Counted from the first letter of the stretch, positions 20,826 through 32,094 are shown. The stretch: 64,000 bases of DNA from Porphyra umbilicalis (GCA_002049455.2 KV918805.1:267984-331983); one strand, 5' to 3'. Notes: generated by a model not told the origin, from the sequence alone. A program made the numbers and translations.

Positions 20826-22383
20826 ACCCTCCTTCACTCCATGAGCTTCGCCGGCGCCACGCGACGACGGCGACGCCACCCCCCCCTCCCGTCGCTTGCG
20901 CCTCCTCGGCCGGCGCATGCCGGGGTTGAGGGGTGGCTGCGCCGCTGGACTTTTCCACCGCCACGCCCGTCGTCGCTGCGCGGCCGCTTGCCCCGCCCAC
21001 CAGCCGCAACGCTTCCACCCCGCCAGGCGGCTGTCGACTGCGCCGGCGCCCTGTCGCGGCCTCATTGGCGCCGCCGGCCGCAACGCCGCAGCCGCATTCG
21101 CCGAGTTCGGCGGCCAAGGGGGCGCACGCCGCAGTTGGCGCCGCTGTGCCGCCCCTCGCCGCCGCAGCCGCACGCGCCACGCCCCCACGCCCCGCGACAC
21201 TAATGGCGCCCCCCCTACCCGCCCCCGCTCGCGGCTCGTCGGCCGTTGCGGGTCCATGGGGCGGGAGGGAGGACGGGCCGCACGTCGGTGCCGCTGAGAG
21301 CGCCGCCGTCGCCGCGTCTCTCTCCTTGCCCGCCGCCTTGCCTCAGCGCGCGGGTAATGGCGGCGAGGGGCCGCGGACCCGATCCTCCTCCTTTCAGCCG
21401 CCGCCGCTTTCCGCCTCACTGCAGCCGGCCGCGGACCGCGCCGGCACGCCACCGCCAAATGTCGCCGCCGAACCGCCGCCGCCCGCCACCGCCCGCCCCC
21501 GCCGTCCCACCGCCAGTCGCCGGGGCCCCCGGCCAACTGGAACCAGCCCGTGCTGACGGTGGCCGCGGCGGCACCCGCGCAGACCCTACCGGCGACGCCG
21601 GGCGCGTCGCGGCCCACCGCTCCGGCGGGCCGGCGTATCCGCGGCCGCCACAGGTGCGCCCTGCCGCCGGAACCTTCGCCACCACGGCGCCGACGGTCCG
21701 CCGCGGCTACCGTCCCCGCGGCGGCCTCCGACACCGCTTCCACTCCTCAGCGGCGCCAGCGGACACTGCCGTGTCCGAAGCCTCGGCCGCGACTCACAGC
21801 GGCCGCCCCCACCGCCGCCCCGCTCCCCCCCCCCCCCCCCTCCCCCAGCCGCCGCCGTCTCCTGCGAAGCCACAGCCACCGCCAACACCAGCGCCACCGC
21901 AGTGGCCACGACCAGAGTTGGGGCCAACGCGCGGGCGGCGGGGGTGGGGAATGGGCGCCGGCCGCCAGGGGTGCCCTTCGCAGCCACCGGTGGTGGGGGT
22001 TGGAGCCTCTTCCGCTCCCTCAAGTGCTCTGGGGGCATTCATGGGAGAAGAGGCCACCGCCAACCAATCATATTGCTGGAACCACGAGGGTAGACGAGCA
22101 GAACAATGCGTACATGGCTCTCATCCGATGAAAATGGTCTCAAAACTCCTCGCCGCAGGGCAGAACCACGGTCAGCGTCAGAGTCCATTTGATACTGTCA
22201 CCGCAGTGCGGCATCAGCCAATCAGAGGCCGATTTCACTTGCAAGATTGCTGGCGATCCGCACAGAGCCTTGCATCGGGATCGAACGCGACCTCGAAGAT
22301 GAGGCAGATTCTTTCCTTCGGAGCTCTTTCTGACAGTGATCTCGTCTGAGTAGCTTGCGGGCGTGGCCCACCCCTAGTTTTTC

Positions 22384-22437
22384 GTCGCGGGAAACATCCG
22401 CATTAGGAGGACATAGTGGCACTATATTACGGGGTCG
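22384..22437. repeat. Shared 50-bp motif, copy 1
   Basis: CGGGAAACATCCG, then ATTA, AGGA and GGCACTATATT match the sequence at 24176-24222. On the minus strand both copies read through in the same phase as RNIVPL-P-N-DVSRD, differing at only a few residues. It may be the end of a repeated element. Confidence 0.6.
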
Positions 22438-22859
22438 CAGCCTACTAAAGCGCCACCAGCAAGCCCTGGTCGCACTCCTGTCAAGTACAAGGTTATCCGG
22501 CCTCGACGCTGTTTCTCGGGAAATGTTTCGCGTCACAGAGGAACTGAGGACCTCGGTTTCGCCGTGTGCACTCTTGCCGAAACCGGGAACTGGTCACTGC
22601 AGCCCGGGAAGCATGCCCGGGATATGCCGTTAAGGCAGGTGTCGGCGCAGCGGATATCCCTTATCCGCCGTGCGGTGCCGCACGGAGCGTGCCCGAGCTC
22701 GTCTGTCTCCGTCCCCTTCTGTTTCCTTCCAGTTGCTGCTGACTTGCGACCCGCCCCGCCGTGCCTGTGGCCACCTACTTTCGCGCTTCCTTGCCGCCTC
22801 CTCTTCTTTCTCTTTTTCGCCCTCTTTTGTCCTCCGTCGTCTCTCCCCCGAGGACATGG

Positions 22860-23651
22860 CCGGCATCAGCGGCACCCGTCCCCGCCACGGGTCGGGCGGC
22901 TAAGGCGGAGGTCGGGTCGCGGCAAGCGGTCGCCGCCGCCGCCGTCGCCGGCACCGACGGCGTGGTCGCCGCCGCCGTCGGCGTGGTCGCCGCTATTGCT
23001 GGCGGCAAATTGGCGGCGCCTGGAACCTCGTATGGCGGACGACAGGGGGGGGTTGGCGGTGCCGCGGAGCGTGGTGGGGGTGGCCCGGTCACTCGCACCG
23101 GTGGGCCCGTCGACGGTAGCGGCGGCCGCCGTCGAGGGCGACAGCATGCCCCCGGCGCCGGCGGTGGCGGTGCGGCTCGGCGGTGACGCCCCCCCCCCCC
23201 CAACACCCCCACCCCCCTTTTCTTGCATTCGGGACGTTTGAAAAACGTTGTGGGGTCGCGCCCCCCCCCCCCGTCTGCCACCACGGGTGGCGGCGGGGGC
23301 CGCAAGACGAATCGCGGCCGATGAGCGGGCGCTGCCGCCATTGCCGTGGTGGTGGGCACCCTCCTCACGGCGGCCGTCATGACGACGATCCGCGGGGTGG
23401 TGGGTCACTGGGCGGCTGCGCGGCTGGGGGTGGGGGGTGTCCTCGCGTCGGGGAAGGTGGTGGCGGTCGGCATGATAGACGCGCGGCTACAATCAGACAG
23501 CCGCGCGCTGGGCGTGTGGGCTGCCAAGGCTGTCGCCGCGGTGGCCGCAGAGACGGCAGCGGCGGCTGTGGCAGCTGATCGGCGATGGAGTTTGACACCA
23601 GGTCGAGGCAAGCGGCGTGGCAGCATGTCGATGAAGGCGGGGTGGCGGTAG
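22860..23651 (+). CDS. Ala/Val-rich decayed reading frame, unknown
   Basis: Two plus-strand segments have amphipathic Ala/Val-rich composition quite unlike the shadow frames: around 22905-23040 (AEVGSRQAVAAAAVAGTDG…) and 23346-23600 (VVVGTLLTAAVMTTIRGVV, GVGGVLASGKVVAVGMIDARL). They share a frame but are separated by a TGA at 23184-23186 and two C-runs. The second segment ends at the edge of a minisatellite. Membrane helices are possible. No family is recognised. Confidence 0.25.
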
Positions 23652-24098
23652 GTCTGTGGGGGCGGGGTGGCGGCCGGTCGGTGGGGGTGAGGTGGCCGCC
23701 GGTCGGCGCTGTCGGGGAAGCGCCAGGTCTGCGGGCGCAGCGGTGACAGCAGGTCGGCGCAGGCGGGGTGGCGGTAGGTCGGTGGGGACGGGGTGGCGGC
23801 TGGTCAGTGGGGACGGGTTGACAGCCGGTCGGTGGGGGTGGGGTGGCCGCCGGTCGGCGCTGTTGGGGTGGCGGCCGGTCTGCGGGGGCAGCGGTGACAG
23901 AAGCTCGGCGCTGTCGGGGTGGCGGCCAGTCGGTGGGGGCGGGGTGGCGGCCGGTCGGTTGGGATGGGGTGGCGGCCAGTTGGTGGGGCCGGGGTGGCGG
24001 CTGTTCGGTGGGGGCGGGGTGGCGGCCGGTCGGTGGGGCCGGGGTGGCTGCCGGTCGGTGGGGTCGGGGTGGCGGCCGGTCCGCGAGGGCTGCGATGA
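23650..24098. repeat. Minisatellite, 25-bp unit (array 1)
   Basis: A roughly 450-bp array of units close to GGTGGCGGCCGGTCGGTGGG plus GCGGG. Because 25 is not a multiple of three, all three frames cycle through the same 25-residue Gly/Arg-rich repeat. The same unit forms the array at 34250-34600. Confidence 0.85.
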
Positions 24099-24109
24099 CG
24101 CCTTACATA

Positions 24110-24222
24110 TTTTCTAACTGCCGGGGAGCGCAGCGCAAACTGTCAGTTCGTTCGTTGTTGCGCCGGATGCGTCTCGGGAAACATCCGTATTAATAGGAGA
24201 AAGGGGCACAATATTGCGCGTG
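24110..24222. repeat. Array flank with shared 50-bp motif, copy 2
   Basis: Immediately after the minisatellite, a segment containing GCCGGGGA…GCGCAAAC and GCCGGATGCG resembles the segment following the 34-kb array (34613-34665). It also includes the CGGGAAACATCCG…GGGGCACAATATT motif matching 22384-22437. The two minisatellite loci therefore share more than the array and are probably copies of one larger repeat. Confidence 0.55.
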
Positions 24223-24226
24223 CGGG

Positions 24227-25379
24227 CTGCCGAGGCGGTCACCGGCAGCGGCGGCCATCCCCCCGCCGGCCGCTGACCACCTTGCCGCCTCGCTGCGGGC
24301 CGCGACGGACCAAGTCGGGCTGGACGAGAACCCCGCTGTCCCCCTCGCACCGGGCCTCCCCAGCCTCCCCGTGGCACTCCCCGTCGACGCCCACCGCCGC
24401 CAGCTGCGGGCGCCACTCCCTCCCCCGTCGGCGGCTTGGCGGCGGCTGGCCGTCACAGCCGCCGCCACAGTCGACGACCACCTCGCCGCCGCCGCCGCCA
24501 AAGCAGAGGCCGGGCTTGCGGCGGCCACCGCCGCTGCGGCGGCAGCGGCGACCGACGCCGACAAACTTGGCGGCACCGTGTGGTGCGCGCAAGTGCGGCG
24601 CATCGCCGCCGAAGTACAAGTCCACGGTGGCAGCGGTGGGGGTGGTGGGGCTGGTGGGGGTGCGGGGGGGCGGAGAAGAGGCGGAGGGCGTCGCCTGCGA
24701 CCATGCCGCCGGCTGGCTGATGGCCGCGACCCTCCGCACGCTGTCGCTCAGGGGAAACATGTCGTGGGGGGGGGGGGGGTCCGCGAACACGGCCGCCGTA
24801 GCTGTCGCCGCCGCTGTGGCGGCCGTGGATGGCGGAAGGGCTGCGCCACTCCCGCCGCTGCCCCCACCCCGCCTGCCGCGCGCGGCGGGTCGGCTGGTGG
24901 CAGTAGCGGTGGCGGCAGCGGCGGCGGCCGCTGTCGCCGCCGCCGCCGCCGTCACCCGCGCGTGGGCGGCCGTCGAGGCGGCGGTGGCGGCGGCGGGCGC
25001 GCCGCCGCCGGTCGCCGCCGCCGCCGCTGCGGCACGGACGGTGGTGGCGCCGGCCGTCGGTACCGAGCGGCTGATGGGCGCCGACGGGCGGGTGGCGGCG
25101 GTGCTCTCTGCTCTTCCACTGTGGGGCGGGCCACGCGGCGCTTTGACCCGGTCGGCGGCGCCGGTCGATTTGGCCACCCTGTCAGCTTTCGGCGTGGCGG
25201 CGGCGGCGGCGGCCGCTACCACCGCGAGCCGGGCGGTCGACGCGCCGCCGCCCGGGACGGCGGCCGCCGCGGCGCTGGCGGCGCCGCAGGCTGTGGCAGT
25301 GGTCTTTGCCCTCGCCGCCGCCACCGCGCGCGTCAGGGCGGGAGGCGCAACGACAGCCGCCACCCCGTCGCTGGCCTGA
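24227..25379 (+). pseudogene. Ala-rich protein gene, frameshifted, unknown
   Basis: A coding-like frame runs from 24227 (AAIPPPAADHLAASLRAATD, GLPSLPVALPVDAHRRQL, AWRRLAVTAAATVDDHL) to DKLGGTVWCAQVRRIAAEV near 24620. It then enters a GGGGG-rich stretch and resumes in another frame as EAEGVACDHAAGWLMAATL with very Ala-rich helices to a stop at 25379. The switch lies in the G-runs at 24640-24675. It may be one Ala-rich protein with a homopolymer indel. A similar style continues at 25559-25966. Function unknown. Confidence 0.35.
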
Positions 25380-25558
25380 CCGCCGCGACCGAGGGGGGCC
25401 GCCACCCGCGCGGTGGTGGCGGCGACGGCAGCGGCAACAGGCTGTTTCGTCACTGGCGGCGGTATCGAGTCGGTGTATGAAGCCACGGGCGTGCGGGCGT
25501 CGTTGGCCACCGCTGCCGTCCCCGTGAAATGGGGGGGGCGGCGGGCGTGTGACCGCCG

Positions 25559-25966
25559 TTGGCGCCCGTCTTTCCGGTTGCCGGCCACGCGGTGGCGCCG
25601 GCGGCGCCGCTCGCTGCCACCACCGCTCGCGTGCCGTGGCGGTCAACGGCGAAGGCGGTTGCGGCGGCGGCGGCGTGGGTGCTGCGGCACCCACCGTGGC
25701 GGTGGCCCTGGGCGGCGTCCGCGACGGGGACGGCTGCAGCCGTGTGCGCCGTCGCCTGGACAGCTTTGACGTCGACGGCGGCTGCTGTCGCAGTGACCTC
25801 GGCCACCGCCACTGCCACGCGCCCGGCCGTGACGGCGGCGGCCATCGCGGCACGCTTCGTAGTAGCAGCGGCCGCCGCCGCCGCGCGGCGGGCGGCGGCT
25901 ACAGCGGAGGTCGGGCGGCGAAAGCGCGCGCTTGCATCCGCGGTCGCGCACTTGGCGGCGGCGTAG
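25559..25966 (+). CDS. Ala/Val-rich reading frame, unknown
   Basis: The frame (WVLRHPPWRWPWAASATGTA, AARFVVAAAAAAARRAAAT, AEVGRRKRALASAVAHLAAA) ends at a TAG and stays open beyond it (MVAATVVANRL). It is probably another piece of the same decayed Ala-rich gene region. No ATG or domain supports it independently. Confidence 0.2.
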   Translation: MAPVFPVAGHAVAPAAPLAATTARVPWRSTAKAVAAAAAWVLRHPPWRWPWAASATGTAAAVCAVAWTALTSTAAAVAVTSATATATRPAVTAAAIAARFVVAAAAAAARRAAATAEVGRRKRALASAVAHLAAA

Positions 25967-25969
25967 GCG

Positions 25970-27316
25970 ATGGTAGCCGCCACCGTTGTGGCCAACCGGT
26001 TGCCGTGCACGTCTGAGGGGGCGCGGGGGGGGGGGAAGCGTCCCCGCTTGGCGCCTCGGGGTGGCGTCGGTGGCAATGGGGGGGGAGGGGGGGGGGGTGT
26101 CGGGAGTGACCGCCCGGCCGGCGGCGATGTGGGGCGTTCGCGCTGCCGGGGGGGGGGGGAAGCCTCCGTGCGCGCCGTCGGACGTGGTGGCGGTAGCTGT
26201 GGCGGCTGCGGTTCCACCGTCGACGCCCCGGGGGGAGCGGCGCCCGTGGCCGCTGCCGCGCATGCCGGGCCGGCGGGCGCCCGGGTGGGGCATGCGCGCG
26301 GGCAGGGCGGGTGGGGGGGCGGACCTTAAGCGCCGCTACGCATAGCTGCCGCCGGCCAGTATGTCATAACACTTGAAAATAGTATGAGAACGACTTTAGG
26401 CGTGCCGCCAAGGCAATCAGCTGGCCGGCGGGAATGCCGCGATCGTGCCCATCGTCCGCCCCCGCCCTGCCCCTGATGGACGGCCGACCGGCCGCAGCGT
26501 CGCCCGGGGCGGCAGGCGCCGCGAGCGAGAGATGACGCTGTGGCCGACGCCCACTCCGTCGGTGGCGTTGGGTGGCCGCCGACGGCACTGCCGGCGGCGC
26601 CACGACCAGCTCGCCACGCGCGCGCAAGGGCGGCTGAGAAGACGCTGCGCCCGTCAGGCGCCACGCGCAGGGAGCGTCGGGGGCCCGCACATCCCCGACA
26701 TGCGACTGACTGCCCCCGCCCGCACCGCCGACGGGCGGCGGGCGCGTCGTCGCAGCAGCCGTCGGCAGCAAGGGGGGGTGCGGCACGCCCGCCCGCCCGC
26801 CCGCCCGCGACGACACGTGTCGGGCGGCGACCGTGCGGCGGCGACGGAGGTCAGTATCCCCGCCGGCGCCGCCGCGCGGCCGCGATCGCCGTGGCGCCGC
26901 GTGCGCCGACAACGCGCGGCAGACGCGTGCGGCGGGGCGGCGACGGACGGCGCCCGTGGCGCCGGTGGCGCCGATGGCGCCGGTCGGCGGCACGCATCGC
27001 CCGTGGCGCCGGCGGCTTGCCGACGCCGTCGGTGGGTGCGTCGTCGCGGCCGTGACGTTTCCGTCGCGCGCCTACCGTGGCACGGGGGGGCGGCGGGGAG
27101 GGGCCCCTCCGTCTGAACCGCCGCCGCTGCCACACGCCCGCCGCCGCCGCCGCTGCCGCCGCCACTACCGCCGTCACGCTGGCCGTCGCGACGCTGCCGG
27201 GCGTCGGTCCCTGTTTTGCGTGGGCACCTTCCCGCCTCGTGGCACGGCAACGGCGGCGTGACGCGGCGGCCGTGGCGCGGCCGTCACCCCGCATGCCCGT
27301 GCGCTTGACTTGGTCA
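25970..27316. other. GC-rich block, no supportable gene
   Basis: Long open frames on both strands are compositional. A short plus segment near 27130-27310 (TTAVTLAVATLPGVGPCFAW) has the same Ala/Val style as upstream and is cut by Copia-2. Without the element it would continue into 32518 onward. Confidence 0.3.
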
Positions 27317-27321
27317 CCCCC
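27317..27321. repeat. Target-site duplication of Copia-2 (CCCCC), left copy
   Basis: CCCCC at 27317-27321 matches 32513-32517 just outside the right LTR. Low complexity weakens the evidence, but the position and 5-bp length are exact. Confidence 0.75.
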
Positions 27322-27739
27322 TGTTGAATCGCAGTGGGGATAGGGGTTGGGGAACCACGGTGAAGTGGTTGAGTGGCTTGAGCTTGTGTGTGTCTGTGCG
27401 AACGTGCTTTGTTGGTTGTCCTAAGGTTCGCCCGCCTCTCCCAACCGAGAGCACCTCTCAAATAGTCCCCACCGGCCCAAGTGCTCCCCCCTCTCGCGCC
27501 CGCACCGACGCCCACGCCCTCGCACCCAATCGAATCACTCACCAAATCAAAAGCCACTAGAGCAAAGCGAAGATCAAATCCAAAACATGCCAAAAGTAAC
27601 ACCCCAAGATGACCCAACACAAACGTGTGCAACTTGACCACGTCTTGCAAATGTACCATGAGGGGTACCATGAGGGTCACCGACCATCATCCATCCGCGA
27701 GCCGCCAGTGGAGTCGGCGACGAGCATCACAGTCCAACA
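27322..27739 (-). repeat. Copia-2 3' LTR
   Basis: A 418-bp LTR, plus strand TGTTGAA…CCAACA, preceded on the minus strand by the polypurine tract. Confidence 0.94.
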
Positions 27740-27752
27740 TTTCTCCTTGCTT
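27740..27752 (-). promoter_or_regulatory. Copia-2 polypurine tract
   Basis: On the minus strand AAGCAAGGAGAAA abuts the 3' LTR start (TGTTGGACTG). This is the expected place for plus-strand DNA priming. Copia-1 carries the decayed sequence GCAAGGTGGAG at the same site. Confidence 0.75.
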
Positions 27753-27774
27753 ATTGCCGCGGCGGTTCTTGTTT

Positions 27775-30700
27775 TCAGCAAAGCCCCATGGCCTCGACAT
27801 GCTTGTCGTGCTTGGTCTTGCCGAGCTCCTTCGTCATTGGGTCCGCCACCATGTCGTCCGTTGCACAATGCTCCAGTGTCACCTTGTCCGTCGTGATGGC
27901 CTCGCGCACAAAGTGGTAGCGAATGTCGATGTGCTCAGTGCGCTTGTGCTGGACGGGGTTCTTGGAGAAGTCAATGCACCCGCTGTTGTCGACCTTGATG
28001 TTGATCGGCCCGCCCGAGATCGCTGTTCGCAGCCCTTGAGATGCCACGCTTTGCACGAGCTTGATGAGCCAAACAGCTTCCTTTCTGGCCTCACATAGAG
28101 CCATGTACTCGGCTTCCATCGTCGACAGCGCCACCGTCTTCTGCAACTTGGAACCCCAGCTGACGGCTGCTCCGCCAAAGATGAAGGTGAAGCCCGTCGT
28201 AGAACGTCTCGTCTCCCGGTCACCCGCCCAGTCGGCATCACTAAAGCCTTGTAGAACACAGGAAGAGTTCTTGTTGAAGACCAGCCCCTTGTCCATCGAA
28301 CCCTTGACGTACCGTAGAACGCGCTTGATCGCCGCCCAATGCTCCTTGCCGTAGCACGAAACAAACCGACTCAGCTTCCCGATAGCGAAGGCGAGATCAG
28401 GACGTGTCCCGACCATCAGGTACATTAGACTGCCGACAGCTTCGCGGCAGGGCAGCGCGCCGTCGCTCTCGTCGTCCTTGACCAGCTGCAGGCCCACCTC
28501 CAGCGGCGTTCCGATCGGGTTGCACTCCGCCATCCCGAACTTCTCCAGCACTTGCGCCGCGTACTTGCCCTGCGACAGCTTGAGGGTGCCCAACGCCTTG
28601 TCACGCCTAATCTCTAGCCCGAGGATGACCTTCGCCTCGCCCAGGTCCTTCATCTCAAAACGCTTGTGCAGAGCGTCCTTAATCTTGTAGATCGCCGCCA
28701 GGCTTGATGCCACCAACAGGAGATCGTCGACGTACACCAGGACGATGATGATTTCGCCGTCATCCATAAGGAGGTAGAGGCATGCATCCGGGTCAATGTT
28801 GTCAAACCCCTGCGACTTGAGGAAGTCGTCGAGCTTGGCGTACCACATCTTGGGAGCTTGCTTCAGCCCATACAGCGCTTGGAGGAGACGACACACCTTG
28901 TCAGGATACGTCGGATCGACATAGCCGTCTGGCTGCTCCATGTAGACCTCCTCGTCAAGGTCACCGTTGAGGAATGCAGTCTTGACGTCCATCTGGTGTA
29001 GCTCCCACCCGTTTGCCGCCGTCATCGCCAGGATGCATCGAATGGTGGTGAACTTGGCCACCGGCGCGAACGTCTCGTTGAAGTCGAGCCCCTTGAACTG
29101 CCGGTTCCCCATGAAGCACAGGCGGGCCTTGTGACGCGTCGTGTTGTTCCCGATCTCGTCAACCCCATTCTTGACCTTGTAAACCCACTTGCCCTTCAGC
29201 ACGCGTCGACTGGCCGGGCGATCCGTCAAGCGCCAAGTCCTGTTCTTGCGGATGGCCTCCATCTCCTCGTCCATGACAATCTGCCACTTAGCCGATTCTT
29301 GCCCTTGAACGGCTTGCGCGTACGTCGTGGGCGCCTCGAGAGCAACCAGGCTCACCGGGCGCCAGTACTCGACAGGGGGTCGCCGCGCTCTGCCGCTGCG
29401 ACGCAGCGTGTCTTGAGAGCCGCCACAACCTTGATTGTCGTCCGCGGACTTGTCAGATCCATCGTCTTGCTTGTCATCCTTGTCGTCATTGTCAGCATCT
29501 ACGTCTTCGCCGTGGCTTGCAGAGCGCAAACCCGTCTCGAATCCGACGTTTTCGTCTCCGGGAAGCTCCTGTGCAACTTCTGCCACCTCGCTTACGTTCG
29601 TCTCGGCGAACACGACGCTTCGTGCCTTGACGACCTTGCCGTCGTCGAGGATGACCTTGTACGCCTTGCTGCCGTCGGGATAGCCTAAGAAGACGCCCTT
29701 CGCCGCCTTGTCACCAAACTTGCCGTCGATGTGACTCCTGTGCAGCACCACCCAGCATGTCGACCCAAACACCCGCATGTGGCTTACGTTGGGCATATTT
29801 CCGGTCCACAGATCAAAAGGCGTCTTGCCGACGGGAAGCGCCCGGCTGGTGACGCGGTTCTTGATGTAGACCGCCGTCTTGATGGCATCCGCCCAAAGAT
29901 CTTGATCGACGTCCTTGTGTCGCATCATGGTGCAAGCCATGTCCACGAGAACTCGGTTGAGCCGCTCAGCAACCCCGTTCTGCTGCGGCGTGTCGGGCAC
30001 CGTGGTCTGGTGCGTCGTGCCGTTCTCATCGTGAAGAGCCTTGAATGCATTCGACACATACTCGCCGCCATTATCGGAGCGTAGGATCTTGATCTTGGTT
30101 CCCGTGTGCAGCTGGGCCTTCGTCAGCCACTTCTTGTACTCCGAGAGCATATCGCTCTTCTTCTGCAGGAAGACCACGTCTGTCCAGCGGGAGAAGTCGT
30201 CAGTGAAGGTGCCAAAGTAGAGCGCACCACCACGCGACAGCTCCGACATTGGCCCGCCCAGGTCCGAGTGCACGAGCTGCAGGCGCTTGCTGACTCTACC
30301 TCCTCCTGCACTAGGCATAGGCGTCATAGCTGCCTTCCCATACACGCACGGCTCGCAGACGTCCTTGACCGCCATGAAAGAGCACTTGAGTCCATTGATG
30401 TCCGTGTTCTTGATCATCCGCTTAACGCCAGCCACGTTGACGTGCCCAAGGCGCTCATGCCAAAGCTAAAGGGAGGCCACCGCAGCAATATCCAACAGTG
30501 GGGCCATGTCCAGGTGGTAGAGCCCACTCTTCCGCGTGCCGCACGCAGCGACCTTGTCGCTAATCTTGATGATCGTCTTACCGCCCTTGAATGACACTTC
30601 CGCACCACGTTCCTCCATCATGCCGACCGACATGAGGTTGAAGCCCATGGTAGGAACATGGAGTACCTTCTCCAACTTGATCTTGCGCGTCTTGCCGTGA

Positions 30701-31701
30701 ACGATGACATTGAGCACGACGGTTCCGACGCCCGCCCTGGCTACGGACCCCTTGTCACCCATGGTGACGCTGCGTCCCGTGGTCGTCTGGTAGTCTTCGA
30801 AGCACCCGCGCATCCAGCACATGTGTGCAGACGCCGCAGAATCGACAAGCCACGACTTGGAGATGTCATCGGTGTCAGCCGAATTGCCCACCAGACAGAT
30901 GGCGTCGTCGCTGTCGCTACCATCGTCAGCCGCAATTGCGGCCACCTTGTCCTGTCTCTGCTTCTTGGCCTTGAGCTCTGGGCAATCGCGAGAGATGTGC
31001 CCAAATGTATGGCAGTAGTAGCACTCGATCTTGGAGAGGTCACCACGGCGGCCTTGACCTCGATAGTTTGCGCCGACGAGTGCCATGTCGCCAATGCGCT
31101 TCGTCGCCGGTGACTTGTCCGCCTGCCGCCGCTCCTCCTGAATCAAGCGGCTCTTGACAAAGTCGAGGCTCAGCTCGTCCTCGCCCTTGGCGTCGAGAGC
31201 CACCAGCAGGTTTTCGTACTTGGACGTCAACCCGTTCAGGACGCTCATGGCAACGTCCATCTCCGTCACCTCGCCGCCCATGGCCTTGAGGTTCTCGCCG
31301 AGGTTGCGCACGCGGTTGATGTAGCCCAGCATGCCCTCGCCGACGGTCATTTCGACGGTGTAGAACTCGCGTCGCGCCTTCATCTTGTGCATCAAACTCT
31401 TGCGCTGGAAGACACCATGCAGCGTCGACCACATTTCCGCCGTCGTCTTGCAGCCCGACACGTGCTCGAGCTGCTCAGATCCAAGGGTGAGCCCGATGAT
31501 GGCCCTGGCCTTCGTGTCTCGACGCTGCCGCACCGCCAACTCGCGGGCATCCGCGTCCGTCGGCTTGCCGTCTTCGTCAGGCATATCGTCCAGGTCGCGC
31601 AGCGCGAGGACCATCTTAATGCGCTGACGCCACTCGTGGAAGTTCGTCTCCGTCAACTTGTCGATCTTGATGCCGCCCATGCCGGCAGCGCCTCCGTCCA
31701 T
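27775..31701 (-). pseudogene. Copia-2 gag-pol polyprotein with one amber codon
   Basis: A 1308-codon frame opens with ATG at 31701. Gag is followed by a CCHC knuckle (CYYCHTFGHISRDC), protease with WLVDSAASAH, then a TAG at 30466-30468 where Copia-1 has a glutamine codon, just before the HHCC domain (LWHERLGHVN…CEPCVYG). Integrase keeps its triad (HSDLGGP, RSDNGGEY, NGVAERLN). RT has DVKTAFLNGDLDE and YVDDLLLVAS. RNase H has GFSDADWAGD, ALSTMEAEYMAL and VDNSGCIDFS. It ends …HVEAMGLC at 27775. Every catalytic residue checked is present. The amber codon is more likely a mutation than programmed readthrough, because it lies inside a domain, not at the gag/pol border. Confidence 0.93.
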
Positions 31702-31869
31702 GATGTCTTCTTGTCGTAGCGCCCGACCTTGCCGAGCCGTGCGCCTTGACCGTCACGTCCTTGAACCACCTTGACCTCGTCTTCTTCGCACTTGCCGCGA
31801 CCGCCGCGACACCAGCTGGCACACCTTGCTCTTGTCACAGCCCCGGCGCTGGGCCCATAACCTGTTGAA

Positions 31870-32079
31870 AGGTCAAAAACCAACTACGCCACATGACCGG
31901 TGTGACTGGCCTGGGGAGCTGAACATCACCAGTTCAACACTCCCCCCGGCTCCTCAGGGCCAGGCTCGTCTGACCCACGACTCGGAATTGCCTCTCCTGC
32001 AGGTTCCTCCGTCCCCCTCCTGGGGCGCAGCCGTGGCGAATCTCGAACCCGCGACCTCTCAGAACTAAATCCAGCGCGA
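31870..32079. mobile_element. 210-bp structured insertion at the Copia-2 5' LTR/primer-site junction
   Basis: A 210-bp segment is flanked by an exact 22-bp direct repeat (31848-31869 and 32080-32101) made of the primer-binding site plus the last 7 bp of the LTR, so it is a clean insertion with a long target-site duplication. It contains a strong hairpin: CTGGCC 31906-31911 with GGCCAG 31958-31963, GGGGAG 31913-31918 with CTCCCC 31940-31945, TGAAC 31920-31924 with GTTCA 31932-31936. On the minus strand it has a B-box-like T-arm (GCGGGTTCGAGATTCGC) and an A-box-like TGGCGTAGTTGG, but in the order B then A. A tRNA-related SINE is the best guess; no poly-A tail is seen. Confidence 0.6.
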
Positions 32080-32094
32080 GCTGGGCCCATAACC
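32080..32094 (-). promoter_or_regulatory. Copia-2 primer-binding site, LTR-proximal copy
   Basis: The minus strand reads GGTTATGGGCCCAGC next to the 5' LTR. It complements the anticodon arm of initiator tRNA-Met. The element-proximal copy lies at 31848-31862 on the other side of the insertion. Confidence 0.8.

Larger units (their letters stand above)
20561..22859. other. GC-rich low-complexity block, no supportable gene
   Basis: All six frames between 20850 and 22000 are open over long distances because of extreme GC content and give Ala/Pro/Arg-rich translations. No frame shows a domain. From 22040 to 22560 the composition becomes normal. That part contains one copy of a shared motif (22384-22437) listed separately. 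Confidence 0.35.

Noticed and set aside
19995-21743. A 582-codon minus-strand frame
   Set aside because: It spans the 97-bp tandem repeat and GC-rich spacer, with only repeat-derived and Arg-rich composition and no domain.
30466-30468. Programmed gag/pol stop-codon readthrough
   Set aside because: The amber codon lies inside pol, after protease and before the HHCC domain, and Copia-1 has a sense codon there. A mutation is simpler.
31870-32079. A functional tRNA gene on the minus strand
   Set aside because: A T-arm-like structure is present, but no acceptor stem closes and the A and B boxes are in the wrong order.
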